Below, in pieces: positions 1 to 7,816 of a DNA stretch of 64,000 nucleotides (within the stretch, counting starts at the first letter, position 1; each line of letters opens with the position of its first letter). The position numbers were made by a program, and so were the translations under genes. Source of the stretch: Janthinobacterium fluminis (lineage in GTDB: Bacteria; Pseudomonadota; Gammaproteobacteria; Burkholderiales; Burkholderiaceae_D). Below the pieces are notes generated by a model. That model ran no database searches. It had not been told where the DNA came from and saw only the letters and a program-made list of their open reading frames with translations. The stretch spans positions 124,001-188,000 of the forward strand of contig NZ_JAQQXR010000001.1 of the NCBI RefSeq assembly GCF_028595325.1, read 5' to 3'.

Positions 1-98
1 CCGATGCCGACGGAGGCCACGGCCAGCCATGGCGACAGGCCCGCTTCGGCCGCCTGCTCGGACGGCGGCGCGGCGGCCTGGTGTTGGGGTGTATGCAT
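1..98 (-). CDS. N-terminus of an MFS-type transporter (partial)
   Basis: Only the first 32 residues lie in the window; the gene runs off the left edge. It starts at an ATG (98-96) with a GGAG Shine-Dalgarno site about 7 nt upstream on the minus strand. A polar, Ala/Pro/Gln-rich head is followed by SPWLAVASVGIG, which looks like the entry into the first membrane helix of a DHA-type MFS exporter. The gene is divergent from the TetR regulator at 246, and the space between them carries two related palindromes. The usual reading of that arrangement is an efflux pump repressed by its neighbour. The family call rests on few residues and on context, so it is moderate at best. Confidence 0.5.
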   Translation of the reverse strand, partial: MHTPQHQAAAPPSEQAAEAGLSPWLAVASVGI

Positions 99-183
99 AA
101 AGATCTCCAGACGGGGTTGAGGTAAGGGGCGTGTCGTCTCCCGGCCCGCTGCCCTGTCGGGGGCGCTGGCTCCTTGTATTTTT

Positions 184-195
184 TACCGGTCAGTA
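184..195. promoter_or_regulatory. Putative TetR operator, copy 1 (imperfect palindrome)
   Basis: TACCGGTCAGTA is an imperfect version of the perfect palindrome at 235-246. It sits between the divergent MFS and TetR genes, where it could block the promoters of both. Sequence similarity between the two sites is seen directly; binding is inferred. Confidence 0.5.
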
Positions 196-234
196 TATAA
201 TCGGCGAATACACAGACCTTGTCAATTAATTTAT

Positions 235-246
235 TACCGATCGGTA
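235..246. promoter_or_regulatory. Putative TetR operator, copy 2 (perfect palindrome at the start codon)
   Basis: TACCGATCGGTA is a perfect 12-bp palindrome. Its last base is the A of the chosen TetR ATG, so repressor bound here would cover the translation start region. Its centre is 51 bp from that of copy 1. This fits autorepression plus control of the divergent transporter. Confidence 0.55.
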
Positions 247-854
247 TGAAATCAAGCAAACCTCCGCTGAAAGTGGGACGGCCGCGCACCTTTGACGCCG
301 ACGAGGCGCTCGACTGCGCGATGAAAGTGTTCTGGGAAAAAGGTTATGAGGGTAGTTCGCTACCGGAGCTGACGAAGGCGATGGGCATGAACCGGCCCAG
401 CCTGTACGCGGTGTTCGGCAACAAGGAGGCGCTGTTCCACAAGGCGCTGGAGCGCTACAACGACACGCGGATGCAGTTTTTCGACGCGGCGCTGGCCTTG
501 CCGACGGCGCGCGCGGCGGTCGAGCGCCTGCTGTCGGACTACGTCGACGTGCAGACGGAGCCGGACGTGCCGCACGGCTGCCTGGGCGTCAACGCGGCGC
601 TGGCCTGCAGCGACGACGCGCTGCCGATCCGCGACGAGCTGGCGGCGCGGCGCCTGCGCGGTGAAATGAAGTTGCGCCTGCGCTTGGAGCGCGCGCAGGA
701 GGAGGGGGATTTGCCGCCCGAGGCCAGTCCGGAAAAGCTGGCCCGCTATGTGATGACGGTGTCGCAGGGCATGGCGGTGCAGGCGGCGGCGGGCGTGCCG
801 CGCACCCAGTTGCACGAAATGGCGACCATGCTGCTGCGCGGCTGGCCGTACTGA
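246..854 (+). CDS. TetR/AcrR-family transcriptional regulator
   Basis: A 202-aa repressor of the TetR family. Residues about 10-60 form the helix-turn-helix DNA-binding domain, seen as GRPRTFDADEALDCAM, then FWEKGYEGSSLPELT, then the recognition helix MNRPSLYAVFGNKEALF. The rest is an all-helical ligand-binding and dimerisation domain that cannot be assigned to a ligand. I chose the ATG at 246; an in-frame TTG at 219 would place the operator inside the coding region. No good ribosome-binding site precedes either start. It is divergent from the MFS gene at 98-1 and most likely represses it and itself through the two palindromes at 184-195 and 235-246. Confidence 0.9.
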   Translation: MKSSKPPLKVGRPRTFDADEALDCAMKVFWEKGYEGSSLPELTKAMGMNRPSLYAVFGNKEALFHKALERYNDTRMQFFDAALALPTARAAVERLLSDYVDVQTEPDVPHGCLGVNAALACSDDALPIRDELAARRLRGEMKLRLRLERAQEEGDLPPEASPEKLARYVMTVSQGMAVQAAAGVPRTQLHEMATMLLRGWPY

Positions 855-867
855 GGCGGGCGCGCCG

Positions 868-1209
868 TCACGGCGCGGCCGGGTCGATCGACTTGGCTAG
901 TTCGCCGGGGGCCTTGCGGCGCCACGCGGCCGTCAGCACGGCGGCCAGCATGTCCAGTTCCGCCTGCGCCAGCGTCACGGTGATGCCGGCCAGGCGCTCG
1001 CCCCACCACAGTTCCCGGCAGCCGTCGGTGGTGATGATGGCGGCGATGCGGGCCGCCTCCGGGTCCAGCATTACGTTGACGTGCTCGTCGTCGGGCAGGG
1101 TGGCGAAAATCTTCCCGCCGACCCGGAACGACGGGCGGTCATGGTGCTCTTCCTCGCTCGTGTCGGGAAAAGACAGCGCCAGGTAGCGCAGCTCGTTCAA
1201 ATCAACCAT
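868..1209 (-). CDS. MmcQ/YjbR family protein
   Basis: A 113-aa protein of the MmcQ/YjbR family, small alpha/beta proteins often annotated as DNA-binding but without a settled role. The family signature is visible: an N-terminal helix ending LSFPDTSEEEHHDRPSFRV, then GGKIFATL, and a C-terminal WWGERLAGITV segment followed by a helical WRRKAP tail. It is convergent with the TetR gene (13 bp between stops) and divergent from the VOC gene at 1317. No partner can be deduced from the neighbours. Confidence 0.85.
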   Translation of the reverse strand: MVDLNELRYLALSFPDTSEEEHHDRPSFRVGGKIFATLPDDEHVNVMLDPEAARIAAIITTDGCRELWWGERLAGITVTLAQAELDMLAAVLTAAWRRKAPGELAKSIDPAAP

Positions 1210-1316
1210 GTTCCTCGTCTCCCTCGTTGCCGCATCGGCAGGATTTCAGCATACTGGTATTTTGCCATGCGACTCCCGTCTACGGTGCGGGCTGGCGCGA
1301 AAAGAAAGTGTTAACA

Positions 1317-1730
1317 ATGATACACATTCGGGAAATTGACCATATTGTGTTGCGCGTGCGCGATCTGGAGGCGATGGCCACGTTCTATTGCGCGGTGCTG
1401 GGCTGCCGCGTCGAGCGGCGCCAGGACACCATCGGCCTGCTGCAGTTGCGCGCCGGCGCCAGCCTGCTCGACCTGGTGCCGGTGGATGGCCAGCTGGGCC
1501 GGCTGGGCGGCGCCGCGCCGGGCGCCGAGGGGCGCAATCTCGACCATTTCTGCTTCCGCGTCGAGCCGTTCGACGCGGCGGCCATCCGCGCCGAGCTGGC
1601 CGCCGCCGGCGTCGCCAGCGAGCCGGCCGCGTCGCGCTACGGCGCCGAGGGCGAGGGGCCGTCGATCTACCTGCGTGACCCGGAAGGCAACACGGTCGAG
1701 TTGAAGGGGCCGGCCTGGTCGTCAAGGTAG
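1317..1730 (+). CDS. VOC-superfamily (glyoxalase/dioxygenase-fold) protein
   Basis: A 137-aa single-domain protein of the vicinal-oxygen-chelate fold. The paired beta-alpha-beta-beta-beta modules are visible: IDHIVLRVRDLEAMATFY at the start and LDHFCFRVEPFD in the middle. The end YLRDPEGNTVELKGP is the classic glyoxalase/bleomycin-resistance tail. The His of IDHI, the His of LDHF and the Glu of NTVELK are the expected metal ligands, so a metal-dependent lyase, isomerase or dioxygenase is likely. The substrate is unknown. The ATG at 1317 was preferred to upstream starts because homologues begin at this point and a GAAAG stretch precedes it. Confidence 0.85.
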   Translation: MIHIREIDHIVLRVRDLEAMATFYCAVLGCRVERRQDTIGLLQLRAGASLLDLVPVDGQLGRLGGAAPGAEGRNLDHFCFRVEPFDAAAIRAELAAAGVASEPAASRYGAEGEGPSIYLRDPEGNTVELKGPAWSSR

Positions 1731-1808
1731 TTGCATGCCTTGAGCTGCGCCGTGCCGGAAGCGCAAACGTGGGCGATGCCGCCGGCCGGCCCCGCCGCCC
1801 ATGGCGCT

Positions 1809-2783
1809 TTACTCCGTGTCGTCGTCCGTCTCGCCGGCCGCCGCCCTGGCGCGCTCGGCGTCGACGCCGCTTTTGAGCTTGGCGGCGCGGCCGAAAAATT
1901 CCTCGGGCGTGTGGTCGGGGCTGAGCCGGAAGGCCGGCGGCAGCAGCACCGCCATGTACGGCTCGTCGGCGACGCGGCCGCTTAGTTGCAGGTTGCTCAT
2001 CAATCCCAGGCTGGAGCCGATCAGCAGCAGCACCATGCAGGCTGCCGCCAGCCGGCGCGGGTGGTGCGGCTTGATCGTGCGCAGGTGGAAGAACACCATG
2101 CAGCAGACGATGGCGATGATGGCGTGCCGGCCGTAGCGCGTCAGCGCTTCCATCGAGTACGAGTAGGCGAGCACGCTGCTGGAGAGTTTCCACGCCTCCA
2201 GCGCGGCCAGGCCGCAGCCGAGGATGAACAGGTGGCGCCCCAGCCGGGCGTGGCGGCCGAACAGGCGGTTGCCGAAGGCCCAGACGCCGCTCCAGACGAG
2301 GCCGCCGGCCAGCGCGTAGGACAGCACCAGCAGGTAGGCGACGGCCTGGAAGGGCTGGGTGTCGTTGAGCCAGTTGGTCAGCAGGGCGGTGGCGCCGATC
2401 AGGCCCAGGCCCAGCAGGGCCGGCGTGCCGCCCTCCCAGCCGTGCATGGTGGTGTCGGTCAGCTCCGCCGGCACCGGGTGGTCGGCGCCGCGCAGGCGCA
2501 GGTTGCTGTGGCCCAGGCGCACGACGGTGTCGCCGTCGAGGGCGATGCTGCCCAGGCGTTTGCCGCGGTGGATGCAGCCGTTCTGGCTGCCCAGGTCGCG
2601 CAGCACCGGCATGCCCTCGCCGTCCGCCTCGATGATGGCGTGGCGCGCCGCCGTGTGGGCGTCGTCGAGGATGACGTCGTTGTCGTAGCCGCGCCCCAGG
2701 CGCAGCGGCAGCGCCGCCACGCGCTGGCGGTGCAGCACTTCGCCGTTGCGCGCCAGCGTTTCGATGAAGTAGGGCGGTTTCAT
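1809..2783 (-). CDS. FHA-domain membrane protein
   Basis: A 324-aa protein with a cytoplasmic forkhead-associated domain at about residues 25-100 (phosphothreonine-binding residues in LGRGYDNDV, ARHA and GSQNG). After a linker come about five hydrophobic segments between residues 125 and 270, and a polar C-terminal tail. It probably reads a phosphorylation state at the inner membrane. Its ATG overlaps the TGA of the protease gene upstream by 4 bp (2780-2783), so the two are co-translated and likely work together. The membrane part resembles no family I can name. No Ser/Thr kinase is visible in the window, so the phospho-partner would lie elsewhere. Confidence 0.8.
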   Translation of the reverse strand: MKPPYFIETLARNGEVLHRQRVAALPLRLGRGYDNDVILDDAHTAARHAIIEADGEGMPVLRDLGSQNGCIHRGKRLGSIALDGDTVVRLGHSNLRLRGADHPVPAELTDTTMHGWEGGTPALLGLGLIGATALLTNWLNDTQPFQAVAYLLVLSYALAGGLVWSGVWAFGNRLFGRHARLGRHLFILGCGLAALEAWKLSSSVLAYSYSMEALTRYGRHAIIAIVCCMVFFHLRTIKPHHPRRLAAACMVLLLIGSSLGLMSNLQLSGRVADEPYMAVLLPPAFRLSPDHTPEEFFGRAAKLKSGVDAERARAAAGETDDDTE

Positions 2784-4108
2784 GGCTTGCCGCTCCGGGC
2801 CAGGGCGTCGAGGAAGATGCGGGCGCCGCGCAGGCCGTTCTCGTAGGATACGCCGCGGGCGTCGAAGCGGCTTTGCAGGCTCATCAGGCCGCTGTCGGTG
2901 CTGGCCGTCAGCAGCGCGATGTCGTACAGGCCGGCGAATTTGCGGTAGGCGCGCGCGCACAGCACGGCGCGCAGCGGCAGCGCCTTGTTGTGGACGAATT
3001 GCTCGGTGCAACTGGGGCCGGTCAGGTTGGCGTCCTTGTGGCTGCCGAAGTCTTCGTTCTTGAACGCGGCGCTGGCCAGTTCGGCGAAGCGCGCCGGCCC
3101 CAGCGTGTTGCTGCGCAGGTATTCGTGGCGCATCGAGATCTGTCCCGTCTGCAGCCGGCCCGAGATGAAGATGGCCGACTCCATCGCGCAACTGGTGTTG
3201 TCGATCATGAAGGGCGTGTCGGTCTTGACGTTCGAGCGGCCCCAGCAGCGCATCTGCTCCGATTCGCGCACCGGCACCCGGTACGGCCCCATGGTCTTCA
3301 GCGTCAGCGGCTTGCCGAGCAGGCGCTCGACCAGCATGTTCTGGTGCGCCAGCAATTGTTCGGTGACGACGGGCTTGAAGTCCTTCGGCGGCCGCGGCTG
3401 CTGCGCCACCTTGCGCAGCAGTTCCTGGGCGTAGCGGGCCGGCACGAGGAAGCTGACCAGTTCGCCATCCAGGCGTTTTGACACGTTCACGCCGGCCACG
3501 GCGCCGTCGACGGTCACGCTGGGGCCGCCGCTCATGCCGGAGTTGATCGGTCCCGTGAACATCAGTTGCTCGTAGAAGCTGCGCAGGATGATGCCGTTGT
3601 AGGCGCCCTCGGAAATGGCGAAGCCCAGGTCCAGCGGATTGCCCAGCGAGTACAGGTACTGGCCCTGGCTCAGTGCGGCCAGTTGCTCGGGCATCTTGAA
3701 GAAGCCGGTGCCGTTGCGGTTCACGCGCACCACGGCCAGGTCGTGCAGCACGTCGACGGCCAGCAGCTCGACGTTGCCGCGCTGGCCGCCCGTGTCGACC
3801 CACTCGCCGACGTAGGTGTCGGGGTCGAGCGCGAACTGGGAGACGACGTGGTAGTTGGTGACGACCAGGTTGCCGGTGCCGATCAGGAAGCCGGAGCCGA
3901 CCGAGGATTGGGTGCGGCCGCTCTTGAGCAGCACGCGCACCTGCAATATATCGTTCTTGGCGGAGGAATAGAGTTTTTGCGCGGCCGTCGACGGCGCCGG
4001 CAGCGCGGCCGCCGTCTCGGCCGCGGCGGACGCCGGCGCCGGCGGCGGCGCCGCGATGGCGCTGCCGCCCAGGCAGCCCAGCCACAACGCGAGCTTGAGT
4101 AATTTCAT
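2780..4108 (-). CDS. Secreted trypsin-like (S1-fold) serine protease
   Basis: A 442-aa protein with a signal peptide (residues 1 to about 19, ending SAIA) and an Ala/Pro-rich linker. A chymotrypsin-fold domain spans about residues 45-240. The triad is visible: His87 in VVTNYHVV, Asp123 in LHDLAVVRV, and Ser193 in NSGMSGGPS, all as in DegP/HtrA-like peptidases. There is no recognisable PDZ domain. Residues 250-442 are a Cys-containing region of unknown fold. It acts in the periplasm or outside. The 4-bp overlap with the FHA membrane protein suggests a sensor or quality-control pair. The gene lies downstream of and co-directional with ribA (40-bp gap), which may be read-through only. Confidence 0.85.
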   Translation of the reverse strand: MKLLKLALWLGCLGGSAIAAPPPAPASAAAETAAALPAPSTAAQKLYSSAKNDILQVRVLLKSGRTQSSVGSGFLIGTGNLVVTNYHVVSQFALDPDTYVGEWVDTGGQRGNVELLAVDVLHDLAVVRVNRNGTGFFKMPEQLAALSQGQYLYSLGNPLDLGFAISEGAYNGIILRSFYEQLMFTGPINSGMSGGPSVTVDGAVAGVNVSKRLDGELVSFLVPARYAQELLRKVAQQPRPPKDFKPVVTEQLLAHQNMLVERLLGKPLTLKTMGPYRVPVRESEQMRCWGRSNVKTDTPFMIDNTSCAMESAIFISGRLQTGQISMRHEYLRSNTLGPARFAELASAAFKNEDFGSHKDANLTGPSCTEQFVHNKALPLRAVLCARAYRKFAGLYDIALLTASTDSGLMSLQSRFDARGVSYENGLRGARIFLDALARSGKP

Positions 4109-4148
4109 GCCTCTCCCGGGAAGTCGTGCGGGCGCCGCCGGGCGCCGC

Positions 4149-4799
4149 TTAGAGCGCGCCGTCCTCGGGCGCCGGCGGGGTGGCCGCCTGCATCATGTGG
4201 CCCAGCTTGCTGGCCTTGGTGTTCAGGTAGTGCTGGTTGAAGGCGTTGCGGTTGACCAGCAGCGGCACCCGTTCGGCCACCGTGATGCCGAGCTTTTCCA
4301 TCGCCTCGATCTTACGCGGATTGTTCGTCATCAGGCGCAGGCTGGTGATGCCGAACTGGCCGAACATCGGCTGGCACAGCGCGTAATTGCGGGCGTCGGC
4401 CTTGAAGCCCAGTTGTTCGTTGGCCTGCACCGTGTCGGCGCCCGCTTCCTGCAGCCGGTAGGCGCGGATTTTGTTGATCAGGCCGATGCCGCGGCCTTCC
4501 TGGCGCAGGTACAGCAGGATGCCACGGCCTTCGGCGGCGATCTTTTTCAGCGCCCCCTCCAGCTGGGCGCCGCAGTCGCAGCGCTGCGAGAACAGCACGT
4601 CGCCGGTCAGGCATTCGGAATGCACGCGCGCCAGCACGGGCGCGCCATCGCCGATGTCGCCCAGGGTCATGGCCAGGTGTTCCTTGCCGGTGGCGTGTTC
4701 GACGAAGGCGTGCAGCGTGAACTGCGCCCACGGCGTCGGCAACGCACAGGAACTCATGTAGTCCAATTCTTCTTTAACCGGGGTGTCTGCGCGCTGCAT
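4149..4799 (-). CDS. ribA: GTP cyclohydrolase II
   Basis: A 216-aa enzyme that opens GTP to 2,5-diamino-6-ribosylamino-4-pyrimidinone 5'-phosphate, the first step of riboflavin synthesis. The zinc site is visible as HSECLTGD followed by QRCDCG. The GTP-binding and catalytic segment [16 protein letters not shown] and the later NNPRKIEAM helix are intact. Length fits the stand-alone enzyme; there is no fused RibB domain. The ATG at 4799 is used, and an inner ATG (residue 15) is possible. A terminator for the upstream pirin gene lies between the two genes, so ribA should have its own promoter. No FMN riboswitch was recognised in the short leader. Confidence 0.95.
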   Translation of the reverse strand: MQRADTPVKEELDYMSSCALPTPWAQFTLHAFVEHATGKEHLAMTLGDIGDGAPVLARVHSECLTGDVLFSQRCDCGAQLEGALKKIAAEGRGILLYLRQEGRGIGLINKIRAYRLQEAGADTVQANEQLGFKADARNYALCQPMFGQFGITSLRLMTNNPRKIEAMEKLGITVAERVPLLVNRNAFNQHYLNTKASKLGHMMQAATPPAPEDGAL

Positions 4800-4829
4800 G
4801 CTGTGCTCTTAAAAAGTAAAGATAAAAGA

Positions 4830-4870
4830 AAAAAGGCGCGCCGGTCCGACTGCATCAGACCCGGCGCGCC
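4830..4870 (-). terminator. Rho-independent terminator downstream of the pirin gene
   Basis: On the minus strand, GGCGCGCCGGGT pairs with ACCGGCGCGCC around a short loop and is followed by a run of six Ts. It would end transcription from the pirin gene before ribA. Confidence 0.8.
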
Positions 4871-4953
4871 TTGCAATCATACCAAAACTGGGCGGGATGG
4901 TTTTCAATAGCCTTGTTTTGCCAGGGGTAAGGCGGCAGGCGGCGCCCCCATGC

Positions 4954-5658
4954 TTAGGCGGCGGGCAGGTCGAACAGCAGCACTTCGGCCTGCTCGGCCT
5001 GCTCCAGCACGACCAGGCTGGCATCGCTGATCTTCAGCGCGTCGCCGGCCGCCAGCTGCGTGTCGTTGACCAGCAGCGCGCCGCGGATCAGGTGGACGTA
5101 GGCGAGGCGGCCCGCGGCCAGCCGGTGTTCCAGGCGCTGGCCCGGCTGCGGGATGCTGGCGTACAGCGCCGCGTCCTGGTGGATCAGCAGGGAGCCGTCG
5201 CGGCCGTCGCCGGAGGCCAGCAGGCGCAGCTGGCCCTGCTTGCTGGCCGGCGCGAAGTGCTTTTCCTCGTAGCTGGGGGCGATCCCGGTGATATTGGGCG
5301 CAATCCAGATCTGCAGGAAGTGCAAGCCCTCGGCCGGCGAGTGGTTGAACTCGCTGTGGCGCACGCCGCTGCCGGCGCTCATGCGCTGCACGTCGCCGTA
5401 GTGCAGCACGGAGCCGGTGCCCATGCTGTCCTTGTGTTCGAGGGCGCCGTCAAGCACGTAGGAAATGATTTCCATGTCGCGGTGGCCGTGGCTGCCGAAG
5501 CCCTGGGCCGGCGCGACGCGGTCTTCGTTGATGACCAGCAGCGGCCCGAAACCGTTGTGCAGGGGATCGTGGTAGTGGCCGAAGGAAAAACTGTGCTGCG
5601 AGTCCAGCCAGCCGTGCCGGGCCACGCCGCGTTCTGCGCTACGACGAATTTGCATCAT
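4954..5658 (-). CDS. Pirin-family bicupin (YhaK/YhhW-like)
   Basis: A 234-aa pirin-type protein with two cupin domains. The metal-site motif GSHGHRDMEIISYVLDG is at about residues 55-70, with further His and Glu in RHSEFNHS, as in quercetin-dioxygenase-like pirins. The ATG at 5658 was chosen because GGAG lies 6 nt upstream; the longest ORF starts 12 nt earlier. It is divergent from a LysR regulator resembling E. coli YhaJ, whose gene neighbours the pirin gene yhaK in E. coli. Control by that neighbour is likely. Family members act in redox or aromatic-compound responses; the substrate here is unknown. Confidence 0.9.
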   Translation of the reverse strand: MMQIRRSAERGVARHGWLDSQHSFSFGHYHDPLHNGFGPLLVINEDRVAPAQGFGSHGHRDMEIISYVLDGALEHKDSMGTGSVLHYGDVQRMSAGSGVRHSEFNHSPAEGLHFLQIWIAPNITGIAPSYEEKHFAPASKQGQLRLLASGDGRDGSLLIHQDAALYASIPQPGQRLEHRLAAGRLAYVHLIRGALLVNDTQLAAGDALKISDASLVVLEQAEQAEVLLFDLPAA

Positions 5659-5805
5659 GGTGTGCTCCATTCTTTTGAAAGTTAATGTGCGATAATTTCG
5701 ACAGACCGTTTCGGCCGGCTGTCATGCACCGATAAGATGCAGTATAAGCCACGCTTGTCGCATCGAAAAACGGAAAATTTGCCTATCTATTATCGAAAAA
5801 ATCGA

Positions 5806-6735
5806 ATGCTCAGACTCAGCCTGGAAGCCTTGCAAATCGTCGACGCCATCGACCGCCGCGGTTCCTTCTCCGCCGCCGGCAAGGAGTTGCACCGCGTGCC
5901 GTCGACGATTTCCTACACCGTCGGCAAGCTGGAGAGCGAACTGGGCGTGCAGGTGTTCGAGCGCAACGGCCCGCGCGTCGTGCTCACCCGCGCCGGCCAG
6001 GAATTGCTGAAGGAGGGGCGCTACCTGCTGAAGGCGGCGCACGACCTGGAGCAGCGCGTGCGCCGCGTCGCGTCCGGCTGGGAGACGGAGCTGGGCATAG
6101 GCTACGACGCGCTGTTTTCGGCGCGCGCCTTCGAGGCCGACGCGCGCGCCTTTTACGCGGTGGCGCAGCAGACCCGCCTGCGCCTGGTGCAGGAGGCGTT
6201 GTCGGGCACCTGGGAGGCGCTGCTGGAGGGCCGCGTCGATTTGCTGGTCGGCGCGGCCGGCGACGGCCCGGCCGGCGGCGGCTATGTGTCGCAGGCAATC
6301 GGCACGCTGCCCTTCGTCTTCGCCGTCGCCCCCGGCCACCCGCTGGCGGACGCGAGCGAGCCGCTGGGGCGCAACCAGTTGCAGCACCACCGCGCCATCG
6401 TCGTGGCCGATTCGGCGCGGCGCCTGGCGCCGCGCACGGTCGGCCTGCCGCTCGGGCAGGACGCGCTGACGGTGCCGACCATGCAGGCCAAGTTCGACTA
6501 CCAGCTGGCCGGCCTCGGCTTCGGCTTCCTGCCCGAACCGTGCGCCCGCGCCGCCATCGGCCGCGGCCAACTGGTCGAGAAGGCCGTGGAGGAGCCGAAG
6601 CCGGACGAAACCTTCTACCTGGCGTGGCGCGCCGGCGAGGACGGCGCGGCGCTGAGCTGGTGGTTGGCGCGCCTGCGCGAGCCCGGCCTGTTCGCGCGTT
6701 TGCTGGCGCATGCGCCGGGCCGACAGGAATGTTGA
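5806..6735 (+). CDS. LysR-family regulator (YhaJ-like)
   Basis: A 309-aa LysR regulator. The winged helix-turn-helix spans residues 1-60 (LEALQIVDAIDRRGSFSAAG, VPSTISYTVGKLE, VFERNGPRVVLT). An effector-binding periplasmic-protein-like domain follows. The DAIDRRGSF...RVPST/S...SYT pattern and the GWETEL segment match the E. coli YhaJ type. The ATG at 5806 gives the normal family length; a longer start at 5737 adds 23 residues that do not fit the family. It is divergent from the pirin gene. The shared intergenic region has AT-rich TCGAAAAA-like repeats that could hold its T-N11-A operator. Confidence 0.9.
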   Translation: MLRLSLEALQIVDAIDRRGSFSAAGKELHRVPSTISYTVGKLESELGVQVFERNGPRVVLTRAGQELLKEGRYLLKAAHDLEQRVRRVASGWETELGIGYDALFSARAFEADARAFYAVAQQTRLRLVQEALSGTWEALLEGRVDLLVGAAGDGPAGGGYVSQAIGTLPFVFAVAPGHPLADASEPLGRNQLQHHRAIVVADSARRLAPRTVGLPLGQDALTVPTMQAKFDYQLAGLGFGFLPEPCARAAIGRGQLVEKAVEEPKPDETFYLAWRAGEDGAALSWWLARLREPGLFARLLAHAPGRQEC

Positions 6736-6859
6736 TGCACCTCAACTGAGGCCCGCACTGGGGCCTCCGGGGCCTGTGGCATCTTGGTTTCCGCCAATAA
6801 TTTCGGGTTACCATGCATCTCATCCCCCCTGTACAGCAGGCCCGGCGACGGGACTCCCG

Positions 6860-7816
6860 ATGAGCTCACTGGTCTTTTTCCATTTGCTGGCGAACCGCCA
6901 AGGCGCCCCCGCCGCGCTGCTGCTTGCCCAGGACGAAACGGCGGGCGCCGCCTGCGCCGGGGCGGCCGGCCTGGACGGCGAGGCCATGCGCACCCTCGGC
7001 GCGCAACTGGCCTGCTTCTATCCCGAGCGCCTGGGGCCGGCGCCGCTGTTGCAGGCGCAGGGCTGGCGGCCGCTGGACGAGGCCGGCGTGCTGCGCGGCG
7101 CGGCCCCGTTCGGGCCGCTGCCGGCCGGCGTCGCGTGGCGCGCCGGCGACTGGTATCTGGCGCCGCCGGCGAAGGCGGCGGACCAGCGCGCCGCCTCGCG
7201 CACGCTGGCGCTGCAACTGGTGCAACTGCTGGCGCGCGACGCCGACACCCATGAAATCGAGGCTTTGCTGCGGCACGACCCCAGCCTGTCCTACCACCTG
7301 CTGCGCCTGGTCAATTCCCAGGGCATCGGCAACGGCCGCCGCGTCAGCAGTTTTTCGCAGGCGATCCTGATCCTGGGGCGGCAGCAACTGCGCCGCTGGC
7401 TCAACCTGATGCTGTACGCGGCCCGCCCCGACGACGTGCGCGCGGCCATGCTGCTGGCGCGCGTGGCGGTGCGCGCGCACGCGCTGGCGCTGCTGGCCAG
7501 GGCCGCCGGCATGGACCGGCTGGCGCAGGAGCAGGCCTTCATGTGCGGCATGTTTTCCCTGCTGGGCGTGCTGTTCGGCCTGCCGCTGGCCGAGCTCTTG
7601 CAACCCTTGCAGGTGGACGAGGCGGTGCAGGGCGCGCTGCTGGCCCAGCGCGGCGAGCTGGGCGCCTTGCTGGCGCTGTTGCTGGCGGCCGAGCGGGGCG
7701 ACTTCGCGGCGCTGGCGCGGCAGTTGCAGGGGCAGGGGCTGGCGCCGGCGGAATTCAACGGCATCGTGCTCGACGCCTATCTGTGGATGCTCGGTGTGCT
7801 CGACAATGGCGCCTGA
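6860..7816 (+). CDS. HDOD-domain signalling protein
   Basis: A 318-aa protein. Residues about 1-100 show no clear family and may be a shrunken remnant of the EAL half of YuxH-type EAL-HDOD proteins. Residues about 105-300 form an HDOD domain, seen as LLARDADTHEIEALLRHDPS, SYHLLRLVNSQ and FSQAILILGRQQLRRWLNL. HDOD domains are catalytically empty relatives of HD hydrolases used as protein-interaction modules in c-di-GMP and motility signalling. Its stop overlaps the start of the next gene, a PAS-GGDEF-EAL protein, by 11 bp, so the two are coupled and probably act in one pathway. Confidence 0.85.
   Translation: MSSLVFFHLLANRQGAPAALLLAQDETAGAACAGAAGLDGEAMRTLGAQLACFYPERLGPAPLLQAQGWRPLDEAGVLRGAAPFGPLPAGVAWRAGDWYLAPPAKAADQRAASRTLALQLVQLLARDADTHEIEALLRHDPSLSYHLLRLVNSQGIGNGRRVSSFSQAILILGRQQLRRWLNLMLYAARPDDVRAAMLLARVAVRAHALALLARAAGMDRLAQEQAFMCGMFSLLGVLFGLPLAELLQPLQVDEAVQGALLAQRGELGALLALLLAAERGDFAALARQLQGQGLAPAEFNGIVLDAYLWMLGVLDNGA

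Noticed and set aside
219..245. Longer TetR start at TTG 219
   Set aside because: It would put the operator palindrome inside the gene and adds residues not seen in the family; ATG 246 begins at the usual place.
856..882. Possible bidirectional terminator between the TetR and YjbR genes
   Set aside because: A CGCGCCGT/ACGGCGCG stem exists but has no T-run and overlaps the YjbR 3' end.
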